The position numbers and the translations under genes are program-made. Shown piece by piece: positions 34,868 through 42,359 of a DNA stretch of 64,000 nucleotides (position 1 is the first letter of the stretch; every line of letters starts with the position of its first letter). Source of the stretch: Streptomyces sp. STR69 (GTDB taxonomy: Bacteria > Actinomycetota > Actinomycetes > Streptomycetales > Streptomycetaceae); NCBI RefSeq assembly GCF_024519455.1, contig NZ_JALJRY010000010.1, positions 219,970 to 283,969 on the forward strand, written 5' to 3'. The notes under the pieces are model-generated. The model did no database searches and was not told the DNA's origin. It saw nothing but the letters and a program-made list of their open reading frames with translations.

Positions 34868-36400
34868 TCAGCCCACGGCGTACGCGTTGTACACCGTGGT
34901 CGTCGAGCTGTCGCCGTGGGTGTCGGTGACGGTCGAGCGCAGGCCGACGCGGCCGGAGGCCGGGTTGTGGACGGTGGTGGTCCACTTGCCGCCGGTCAGC
35001 TTCGCGGTGATGGCGTGCCAGGTGGAGCCGTTGTCGGTGGTGTACCAGGCACGTACGGACTTCACGCTGTCCGACAGCCGGCCGATCGTGCTGTCGCCCG
35101 TGCCGTTGCGCTGCATGCCCAGGCCGACGGTCGTGGTCGACCCGGCAGCCGCCTGGTTCCTGGAGTTCAGTGCCTCGGGCGAGAACCGGGTGATGTAGGC
35201 ACGGATCTGCTGGTTCTTGCCGGCGTCGGCGTAGAAGTGCAGGGAGAGGCTGGAGGAGGTCGACAGCGAGCCGGCCGGCAGATGGTCGCGGTGACCGGTT
35301 TCGGTGATCGTGTACCAGCCCGATCCCGGGATCCGCGGCTGCGCGCCGAGCTCCTGCGAGGGGCTGTACTTGTGCGAGTAGAGCGTCCTGCCCGCGTGCG
35401 TCAGCTTCACGGTGCCGGAGGCCAGGCCCCCGCCCGCCGTGAGCGTGGGGTCGGCGAACGGGTTGTCGTTCCCGAAGTACAGCTGGTGGTACCAGGTGTA
35501 CGGCAGCTGCCCGCCGGGCCCCCAGACCGCGTGGCCGAGGGCCAGCGTGGCGGTCTTGCCGGCCGCGTACTTGTGGGACCCGCCGTAGATGAAGTCGTTG
35601 CCCTGCTGGCCCACCGTCCACTGGCCGGCCGGGACGTGGACGCCGAAGGAGTTGGGCAGGTCGCGCTCGACGTCGAGGATGTCCATGGACGACGAGCAGT
35701 CGTAGCCGCCCGCCGGCTCCCCGTTGAACGAGAACCGCGCCTGTCCGCTGTCGGGACCGGAACGCGCGTACACCTTCAGGGTGGTCAGCCCCGACTTCCT
35801 CAGTGTCGCGGACACCCCGGACGGCACACCGCGGCTGTGCGTGGCCGAGGCCAGCCAGAAGTCGCCGCCGGTCGTCGACCGAGGTGTGTACGTGGTGCCG
35901 TAGGCCAGTTCGTACGCCTTGCTGCTGTTCGGGATGACGTACAGGTCGCCCGGCGCGGCCGACGTGCTCATGGTCGCCGGGCTGTTGTCGGTGGCGCAGA
36001 CGGCCGCGCTGACCGTGCGGTCGTATCCGCTGCCCGGGGCGGGACTGATCGAGACCTTGACCGCACGGCCCTTCCGGGCGTCGAACGTGGTCGTCGTGGC
36101 CCCGGAGACCTTCACACTGTGGCCGCCGACGATGCCGTCCTCGCTGTTGCCGCCGGTGAAGGAGGTGGCGAGCTCGTAACTGCCGTTGGGCAGCGACGTC
36201 TTCTTGTTGCCGTCGATGTAGCGGAAGTCGTTCGTCCTCGTGTTGTAGACCGCCACTTGGGCGTAGACCGGCTTGCCGCTCCGGTCCAACGTCCTGACGG
36301 TGAGTGAGCCATTGGCTGCGGCCGACGCCGTGGAAGCGCCGGCCAGGAGAAGCGGCACGAGCATGGTGACGACACTCGCGGCTGCCGTGGTTCGCCGCAT
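34868..36400 (-). CDS. Secreted protein of unknown function
   Basis: 510 aa from ATG 36400 (RRTTAAASVVTMLVPLLLAG, Sec signal, cleavage near ASA). ATG 36412 is an alternative. The N-terminal 100 residues look like a carboxypeptidase-regulatory/CarbopepD-like beta domain (GSLTVRTLDRSGKPVYAQVA, NGSYELA). The rest is beta-rich with repeated GSGY/W and YGGSHKYAAGKTAT-type strands and no catalytic motif I can see. It resembles the non-catalytic part of large secreted streptomycete peptidase-like proteins. Transcribed alone, with the palindromic terminator after it. Confidence 0.8.
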   Translation of the reverse strand: MRRTTAAASVVTMLVPLLLAGASTASAAANGSLTVRTLDRSGKPVYAQVAVYNTRTNDFRYIDGNKKTSLPNGSYELATSFTGGNSEDGIVGGHSVKVSGATTTTFDARKGRAVKVSISPAPGSGYDRTVSAAVCATDNSPATMSTSAAPGDLYVIPNSSKAYELAYGTTYTPRSTTGGDFWLASATHSRGVPSGVSATLRKSGLTTLKVYARSGPDSGQARFSFNGEPAGGYDCSSSMDILDVERDLPNSFGVHVPAGQWTVGQQGNDFIYGGSHKYAAGKTATLALGHAVWGPGGQLPYTWYHQLYFGNDNPFADPTLTAGGGLASGTVKLTHAGRTLYSHKYSPSQELGAQPRIPGSGWYTITETGHRDHLPAGSLSTSSSLSLHFYADAGKNQQIRAYITRFSPEALNSRNQAAAGSTTTVGLGMQRNGTGDSTIGRLSDSVKSVRAWYTTDNGSTWHAITAKLTGGKWTTTVHNPASGRVGLRSTVTDTHGDSSTTTVYNAYAVG

Positions 36401-36569
36401 CAAACCCCCCATAGGTGCGCGACATGGACACGACACCGTAGCGTGCGGGGTACCCGGCACCGTCACCGGCCCCCACTGATCCTTCACCGGCCTCCACCCC
36501 GATGCGGCCGTGCCGAAGAACGCAGGGCGCTGGTTCGGTGCGGTGCCGACGGCTACCCCGCCCTCAGGT

Positions 36570-37559
36570 TCACACGCGGTGGAAGACGTCGAGCGGGCCG
36601 TAAGCGGCCGGCTTGCTGTTGGCCAGCTCAGGGTGGCTGCCGACGTGGTCCCGGAGGATGCCGATGGTGTCGGGCCACACGGTGAAGTGTGCTCCGTTGC
36701 CCGTGAGGATGCGGTCCCAGTCCTGGGAAGCCGAAACGCCGGTCCGGTCGATGACGAAACCGCGGCACTCGGTCGCGTCCTGGTCGAGCGTGCGCACCAG
36801 TGCCGCTACGGCCTCCTCGCGGTCGGGTGCCGGGACGTCGGTGAGGCGCAGTGTGATGCTCTGCGTCGTCTCGTCCGTGCGTCGCACGATGCCGGTCAGG
36901 GACTGGTCGTAGCCCTTCCAGCAGGTGAACTCGGCTTTCGAGTAGCGGTCGTCGGCCAGGGCGGCGGCGAGGGCTGTGCCATCACCGATCAGGGGTTCGC
37001 GGTTTCCCGTAGGCGTCTCGCGGAATCCGAAGAGGGCGTTTGTCAGCGGGTGCACGGCGGAGAGTCCCGCGATCTCCAGATGGGCGAGGAGCTGACGGGC
37101 GCTCGTGCTGTTCAGCTTCGGCACGTACCAGGTGAAGAAGCCCGTCGCCTTGGACGGGGTCGTGGCGGGGGCGCTGTCCGGGAACTCCTCCTGGAAAATC
37201 CGCCTGGCTTGTTCGTCGGGTACGTCAGGGACCGTGTAGTCGTTGGCCCGGATGTGGTCCAGGAACTCCTGCGGGAGGGCGGCGTGGTGACGGCGCACGT
37301 AGTGCACGAGGTCGACGGGCCAGAGCCAGGTACCGTCCGTGATCAGGGATCCGGAGCCGGCGATCCACCCTTCGCCGGTGAGGGCGTCGTGCTCGGAGCC
37401 CATCGTGGTGTAGATCTCCGGGGCCGATTCCAGGTAGGCGAGGATGCGGTCCTCGTCCCAGGGCCCACTGTCCTGTACGGCATCCAGCAGGGACGGCGCG
37501 TCATCTCGGACGGTGGCCTGGCCGCCGATCTCCCGATAGAAGCCCGCTCGCTTGATCAT
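36570..37559 (-). CDS. Hypothetical protein, candidate immunity partner of the upstream toxin-like protein
   Basis: 329 aa from ATG 37559 (AGGAG 6 nt upstream). No signal or TM, acidic overall, with segments such as ITDGTWLWPVDLVHYVRRHH and TGFFTWYVPKLNSTSARQLL. I do not recognise a domain. It is the third gene of the WXG/toxin operon, 22 nt after the toxin stop, the normal place and character (acidic, soluble) for an immunity protein. That role is inferred from context only. Confidence 0.6.
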   Translation of the reverse strand: MIKRAGFYREIGGQATVRDDAPSLLDAVQDSGPWDEDRILAYLESAPEIYTTMGSEHDALTGEGWIAGSGSLITDGTWLWPVDLVHYVRRHHAALPQEFLDHIRANDYTVPDVPDEQARRIFQEEFPDSAPATTPSKATGFFTWYVPKLNSTSARQLLAHLEIAGLSAVHPLTNALFGFRETPTGNREPLIGDGTALAAALADDRYSKAEFTCWKGYDQSLTGIVRRTDETTQSITLRLTDVPAPDREEAVAALVRTLDQDATECRGFVIDRTGVSASQDWDRILTGNGAHFTVWPDTIGILRDHVGSHPELANSKPAAYGPLDVFHRV

Positions 37560-37581
37560 CTTCACTCCTGTGAGCCTGCCG

Positions 37582-38874
37582 CTAATGGGCCATGGGCAGG
37601 TAGGTGCGCCAGTAGCCATTGTTGCCGATGGTGGGGGTCTGGTTGAGGCCGAGTTGGGGGGACGTGCCCACCTTGCTCGTGGGTGCGGTCACGGGCACGC
37701 CGAGCTCGTTGGCGACGGACTGGGCGAGGGGCAGCTCGGGAGGTCTCGCGTCGGCGCCGGAGTAGCAGGAGATGAGGCGTACCGGTTCGCCGTGGTAGTT
37801 GGGATTGCTGCGGATGGCATCCGCGATGTGGTTGGGGTGCACTTCGAAGTCCGTCAGGGTTTTCCCCGCCGCGTTGACCCGGCCGGGAACGAACACCCCC
37901 TCGTCCGTGCCGTGCACGACCACGTCGTGCACACCGGGGACCCGGGCGACCCGTTGCAGGTTGTTCAGGGTCCGCTCGTCGTAGCCCACCGTGGTGGTGT
38001 TCTTGCCGAAGTAGACCGGGTCGCCCGAGACCAACTCGTAGTCGCCGGCCCGCGCCGGTGCTGCGGGGAGCTTCGAGTCGGGGGACTGGATCAGCTTCCA
38101 GGTACGGGACTTGCCCATCTCGTCGAGGGCCGCGCTGTTCAACCGGAAGCCGTTGAACAGGCCCTCCATGCCGCCGCTCTCGGCGACGATCCGGGCCGTG
38201 CTCCCGCCTGCTCCGAAGACGCCGCCGAACTCCATGCCGTAGAGGGCGGAGTCGCTCACCTCGTCGAGGTTGAGGCCCTTGCTCTCGCCGGTGGCGATCG
38301 CGACGGGCTGGGTCACCGCCAGGTCGACGGTGATCGATTCGAGTCCGCCGATGGCGGCCGTGGCGAGTGTGGTGCCGGCGATGGTGGCGATCTCGGTGGA
38401 GACGGTCACGCCGAGGGTGGCGGACAGTTCCAGGATCGAGGCGGTGGCGGCGGCAGCGGCGCCTTCGGAGATGCCGAAAGTGAAGACCGCGAGGGCGGTG
38501 CCGGCGACGATGGTGGCGCCGACGATCTCCAGCTCGTGTTCCAGATGCTTGACGGCCTTGTGGACGACATCGGCGTACTGGTCGAGGGCCTTGGCCATGT
38601 CACGGGCGCCGTCGATCATGTCCTGGAGCCAGCCGTGGCCGTCGTAGTAGTAGCGGCGCCAGAACGGGTCGTCGAAGGCGGATATCGCCTCGCCCTTGTT
38701 GTGCTCGATGATGCCCCGGGCCGACTTGTTCGCGGCGGCCGTGACCTCTTCGAGGTCGTCGGCAAAGTCCCGCCACGCCTTGGCCGCGTCCCGCAGACCG
38801 TCCTCGTCGGCATCCGGCCACCACATGCCGGTCATGTCCTGGACGATCTTCTTGACCTTGTCGGTCGCGCTCAC
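37582..38874 (-). CDS. WXG-associated polymorphic toxin-like protein with a His/Cys (caspase/C80-like) C-terminal region
   Basis: 430 aa, GTG start overlapping the WXG-like gene stop (GTGA). Residues 1-115 are helical with WW and FW motifs, a WXG/LXG-type export domain. Residues 118-190 are a hydrophobic Ala/Gly-rich stretch like the pretoxin region of ESX effectors. The C-terminal domain (about 275-430) has VVVHGTDEGV with His321 and RLISCYSGAD with Cys370, in the order and setting of the His-Cys dyad of clan CD peptidases such as C80/caspase-like proteins. It probably leaves the cell by a type VII system and acts as a protease on a competitor or host target; the peptidase call is inference. 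Confidence 0.65.
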   Translation of the reverse strand: MSATDKVKKIVQDMTGMWWPDADEDGLRDAAKAWRDFADDLEEVTAAANKSARGIIEHNKGEAISAFDDPFWRRYYYDGHGWLQDMIDGARDMAKALDQYADVVHKAVKHLEHELEIVGATIVAGTALAVFTFGISEGAAAAATASILELSATLGVTVSTEIATIAGTTLATAAIGGLESITVDLAVTQPVAIATGESKGLNLDEVSDSALYGMEFGGVFGAGGSTARIVAESGGMEGLFNGFRLNSAALDEMGKSRTWKLIQSPDSKLPAAPARAGDYELVSGDPVYFGKNTTTVGYDERTLNNLQRVARVPGVHDVVVHGTDEGVFVPGRVNAAGKTLTDFEVHPNHIADAIRSNPNYHGEPVRLISCYSGADARPPELPLAQSVANELGVPVTAPTSKVGTSPQLGLNQTPTIGNNGYWRTYLPMAH

Positions 38875-39233
38875 TGCGCGGTTCCGTCGCCGTCGTGCGG
38901 AGCGGGCTGGATCTTGCCGAACATCGAGCGGACGAGCAGTTCGTTGTCGACATGGCCGTCCGCCATGTCGGTCATGGCCGCCTCGATGCTGGCCAGGCCG
39001 AGCGCCAGGATCCCGGCGGCTTCTTCCATCTTCGTCACGTGCGGGCCGTACTGCTCGTGGAACTTCTGGCCCTGCTCGTCGTCGCCCCACGGTGAACCGG
39101 CTGCCGTCAGGCCGGTCTTGAGCTTGGTCAGCGCCTTGGCCAGGTCGGAGCTGTGCGTGTGGAAATGCGGAGCTGTCGCCTTCAGGTCGGCGATCTTGAT
39201 GTCGAGTATCTCGCCGTCGCTTTTGTCGCCCAT
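38871..39233 (-). CDS. WXG100-like ESX secretion protein
   Basis: 120 aa from ATG 39233. Helical hairpin with the turn motif at GSPWGDDEQGQKFHEQY (W-G form of WXG) between two long helices, the size and form of EsxA/B relatives with a slightly long tail. It opens the three-gene cassette and overlaps the toxin start by 4 nt. It probably serves as secretion partner or chaperone for the toxin N-terminal domain. No type VII core genes are in the window. Confidence 0.75.
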   Translation of the reverse strand: MGDKSDGEILDIKIADLKATAPHFHTHSSDLAKALTKLKTGLTAAGSPWGDDEQGQKFHEQYGPHVTKMEEAAGILALGLASIEAAMTDMADGHVDNELLVRSMFGKIQPAPHDGDGTAQ

Positions 39234-39310
39234 GGCGTCGTCTGTTCCCCCTGAGTCGGCTGACTGGCCCGAAGACGCTAGTTCACCGAGCAGGTTTGCT
39301 GTCGCGATCT

Positions 39311-39348
39311 TGATCAAAGGGCGGCAAAGTCCTGATCAAGGTGATCAA
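39311..39348. promoter_or_regulatory. Three TGATCAA repeats upstream of the toxin cassette
   Basis: TGATCAA occurs at 39311-39317, 39333-39339 and 39342-39348, about 80-115 nt before the WXG start. TGATCA is itself a palindrome. The spacing (22 and 9 nt) suits a repeated operator for a regulator of the cassette. Confidence 0.4.
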
Positions 39349-39359
39349 AAGGTGAGGGC

Positions 39360-40703
39360 TGCGCGGCCCGTATTTACTGACTCGCTTCCGTCGGTGCGAC
39401 GGCGCAGCTGTGTGTCCGCCGTCGATGTCGACGGTGACGCGGCGGGCGAGCCGGGCTTCTGAACGGTGCTGCAGGCCCCAATTCACCAGTTGTCCTTCGC
39501 CAATGAAGTCGGTCCGGCGGGGTGGTGCTGTGCTGGGGGGAGGGGGACTGGATTGAGTGGCAAAGCCCGGCGTTGGTGAACGACGACAGCTCGCTCGGGC
39601 CTGTTTCCGTCGGCGTCGGCCGCGATGGTGCGGGCCCTGCCGGCGCCGACTGAGGGACCGCTTGCCGTCGCCAGAGCTTGGGCGGGCGCCCCAGTGGGAC
39701 GGCGAGATCGCTGTCGTCCTCCGTGACGTTTTCGCAAGCGGGGCCGTCACGGGATGATCATCTGGGCTCTGATGCACCTGTTCCCGGTGACGCATCATGT
39801 GGAGTGTGTGGCGATCCTTGAGCCGGTGGCCAAGGTGTCCTGACCTGCGGTTTTGTGCGTGCGCATTATGTGCGGTGTGGGCGTTACGGGCGATATCTTG
39901 ACGCCGAAATGACGCTCGTGACGCTCGTTCTGATGGGGTGTCAGGCGTGTTGTGTCGCTGGTCAGGTGCACTGATTCTTAGTCCGGTCAGCCAGGAATCC
40001 TGACGCCCCCTGGTAGAGCCGAAAAACCGCCTCTGACCTGTATGTTCTCTTGATCATGCTCAGGCTGATGTCTTTGCGGTGACCGAACACCACTTCGTCG
40101 ATCTAGCAAACGTGCAGGTCAAGTGGGGTCTGACTCTTCGAGGTCGGGCTCCTGGATTTTTACCGCGCTGGACAGGTGCTGGATTTCCTGACCTCTCGTC
40201 ACCTGTCACCACCCCTGCTCATCGCTACCGTGCTGGGAAGGATGGGAGCGCCCGTGCTGGCGTGTGCACTGTCCAGGGCCTGGCGGCGGCAGGAAGTATG
40301 CGGGCGAAAGACCTCGCCACGCCTTCTTCGCTATCTGGACCAGCCCGGGTTTTGCATGACGGCCGTGATGGCGTGAACAGACGGAGCCGCAAGCGGCGGG
40401 GTTTCCAGAACCGTGCTTCACCGGCATCCGGTGGCAGTCGGCCGACGACCGGACCCGTGAGCGGGCTTCGGACTGTTGCCGCTGGACGTTGAGCAGTGCC
40501 TTCTCGACCGAGGCGGCAGGGGGGCGCGGAGGCGCAGGACAGTTCGCACCCGGCGCGGAGCGGATTTGGCCTCCCGCTTTCACGAGCGGCACCGTGCAGC
40601 ACTTCATCGGAGACGCGAGAAGCGCTCGTGATCTGCGACAACAGGAGGGCGGTGCGGTGCCGTTCGTGGAAGTGCGAGGTCGGATTTGCGTGAGCGCGGG
40701 CAG
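39360..40703. other. Long stretch without a recognisable gene
   Basis: Several open frames exist on both strands but none has normal codon bias, a start with a ribosome site, or a recognisable motif. GC content is lower than in the neighbours, with pyrimidine-rich and GT-rich patches near 39830-40060. It may be degraded transferred DNA or carry an untranslated RNA; I see no terminal inverted repeats. Confidence 0.5.
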
Positions 40704-41195
40704 CTACCTTTCTGCCGACCGTAGACGCTGGGCCGCTGTGTCGCCGCGCCGGGCCACCGGTACGACACCTGTCGCGGCGGCGAGGCCGTACGCGGGCATG
40801 TCGACGTACACCGATTCGTAGGAGCCTGCCGGGACGATGAACGTCTCGTGCCAGATGCCGACGTTCCCCTTTCCGGCGCGTGCGCGTCGGTTGAACTCGG
40901 TCCACGCGGGTCGGTGCTCCTTGTCGCGCTGATGGGCATACTCGAGGAGCCGGTCCTTGTCGGTCCAGTACTGGACGACGTAGAAGTCTCGGAGGCTGCC
41001 GTAGAGCACCTTGTAACCGAGAAGCCCGCTGCCCTTTTCCTGTGACAGCTCGCGCAGCATGCGCGGCATCGACATGAATGCCGGCAGCCAACTGGTGAAT
41101 GCTCGCAGCCGGTTGATCCGCAGCCCGATGTGGAAGACTACGACGTCGCCTTCGGCGGCGGCGGTGTTGCGGCCCGGAACCACTTTCTCGGACAT
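40704..41195 (-). CDS. DUF4188 domain-containing protein
   Basis: 163 aa from ATG 41195 (GAGGAG upstream). DUF4188 marks: VVVFHIGLRINRLRAFTSWL, KGSGLLGYKVLYGSLRDFYV, VQYWTDKDRLLEYAHQRDKE and GIWHETFIVPAGSYESVYVD. The family is a dimeric alpha/beta-barrel related to antibiotic-biosynthesis monooxygenase and aldoxime dehydratase folds. The conserved His in GIWHETF could bind a cofactor. Last gene of a three-gene operon behind an alpha/beta hydrolase and a 2TM protein. Activity unknown. Confidence 0.85.
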   Translation of the reverse strand: MSEKVVPGRNTAAAEGDVVVFHIGLRINRLRAFTSWLPAFMSMPRMLRELSQEKGSGLLGYKVLYGSLRDFYVVQYWTDKDRLLEYAHQRDKEHRPAWTEFNRRARAGKGNVGIWHETFIVPAGSYESVYVDMPAYGLAAATGVVPVARRGDTAAQRLRSAER

Positions 41196-41229
41196 GATCC
41201 TCCTCTGGTCCTCCTTGCGACGGTTCAGG

Positions 41230-41439
41230 TCAATGACGGGCGAGTGATGGGGACTTCGACCGGATCACCCAGTAGTGGATCACCAGTCCGATGCCCCAGC
41301 CCAGAATCGACCACAAGGGCCAGAAGAAGTGGTCGCGGGTGAATATCCCCCACAGCACCACCTGGGCCACATTGGCGACGACGTACCAGAAGAGGTGGAT
41401 CCGCAGGCCCCACCTCATGGCCTTTTCGCTCTTATGCAT
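41230..41439 (-). CDS. 2TM-domain membrane protein
   Basis: 69 aa from ATG 41439, preceded by GGGAGGG. Two hydrophobic helices (about 14-33 and 39-58) joined by FTRDHFFWPL, with the aromatic-rich ends usual for the 2TM domain family. These short proteins are often found fused to kinases or beside hydrolases. It lies 15 nt after the hydrolase and 34 nt before DUF4188, so it is in the same operon. Role unknown. Confidence 0.82.
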   Translation of the reverse strand: MHKSEKAMRWGLRIHLFWYVVANVAQVVLWGIFTRDHFFWPLWSILGWGIGLVIHYWVIRSKSPSLARH

Positions 41440-41454
41440 GGTCCCTCCCAGGGA

Positions 41455-42177
41455 TCATCGGGTGGATGTCTGCTCCTGCACGGCTGTCTCGATGAGGCCC
41501 ACCGCCGCACCCGGCCGGGAGACGAACACCATGTGCGAAGCGCCCTCGGCCAGCTGGGTCTTGGCGCCGGAGCGCTGGGCCATGAACTCCTGCGTCGCCG
41601 GTGGGATGATCCTGTCCGCGCCGCTGATCAGGTTGTAGCTCGGGATCGTGTGCCATGCCTGCGGACCGGTGGCGGGTTCGCCCAGGGCGGCGCCGGTGGC
41701 CGGGCGTTGCGTGATGGAGTAGAGGGTGGCTTCCTCTGCCGGCACGTCGGCCGCGAAGTGGGGATGAAAGACCTTCGGGTCGATGTAGAGGTCGACCTGG
41801 CCGTCGGGCAGCGCCACAGGTTTGAGGGATTCGCCCACGGTGCTGCCCGGGAACTTCTCCACCAGTGCTTGCGCGCTCTCGCCCGTCTCCGGCACGAACG
41901 CCGCCAGGTAGACCAGTGCCTTCACGTTCGTGTTTCCCTCGGCGGCAGCGGAGATGACCGCACCGCCGTACGAGTGCCCGACCAGCACGATCGGTCCCTC
42001 GACGCTGTCCAGCAGTGCCCTGACCTGAGCCGCGTCAAAGGCGAGTCCTCGCAGTGGATTCGGCGCGGAGGCCACTGAATGGCCGTCTGCGACAAGGCGC
42101 TTGGCGACGGCGTTGAAGCCGCTGCTGTCGGCAAAGGCTCCGTGTACGAGCACGATCGTCGGTTTCCCGTTCACCAT
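41455..42177 (-). CDS. Cytoplasmic alpha/beta hydrolase, paralogue 2
   Basis: 240 aa from ATG 42177 (AAGGAGAG upstream). No signal peptide, unlike its two relatives in the window. TIVLVHGAFADSSGFN, nucleophile Ser in VGHSYGG, Asp in LISGADRIIPP and His in EGASHMVFVSRP complete the triad. Same subfamily as the hydrolases at 24869-25720 and 51015-51812. It opens the minus-strand operon and diverges from the large flavoprotein fusion gene. Confidence 0.92.
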   Translation of the reverse strand: MVNGKPTIVLVHGAFADSSGFNAVAKRLVADGHSVASAPNPLRGLAFDAAQVRALLDSVEGPIVLVGHSYGGAVISAAAEGNTNVKALVYLAAFVPETGESAQALVEKFPGSTVGESLKPVALPDGQVDLYIDPKVFHPHFAADVPAEEATLYSITQRPATGAALGEPATGPQAWHTIPSYNLISGADRIIPPATQEFMAQRSGAKTQLAEGASHMVFVSRPGAAVGLIETAVQEQTSTR

Positions 42178-42264
42178 GAACCAACTCTCCTTCGGATGAC
42201 GGCCACTTCACGCTCGACGCAAAGCTATGGCGGCGTACTGGAGGGGAATTGAACGGGACCGGTG

Positions 42265-42276
42265 CTTGGTTCCAAG
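42265..42276. promoter_or_regulatory. Palindrome in the divergent promoter region
   Basis: CTTGG-TT-CCAAG, with TGGTC repeated just after it (near 42277 and 42288). It lies between the hydrolase operon and the flavoprotein gene, a candidate shared operator. Confidence 0.3.
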
Positions 42277-42359
42277 TGGTCTTCACTGGTCATTCAGTCG
42301 ACGTCAAGCCGGCTCGGCCAATCTGAGCCCCCTCGCAGGACGGATGACTGGGGGTGCCG

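Noticed and set aside
40225..41091. Minus-strand frame of 288 codons in the gene-free region
   Set aside because: It overlaps the DUF4188 gene in another frame and has random-looking composition in the free part.
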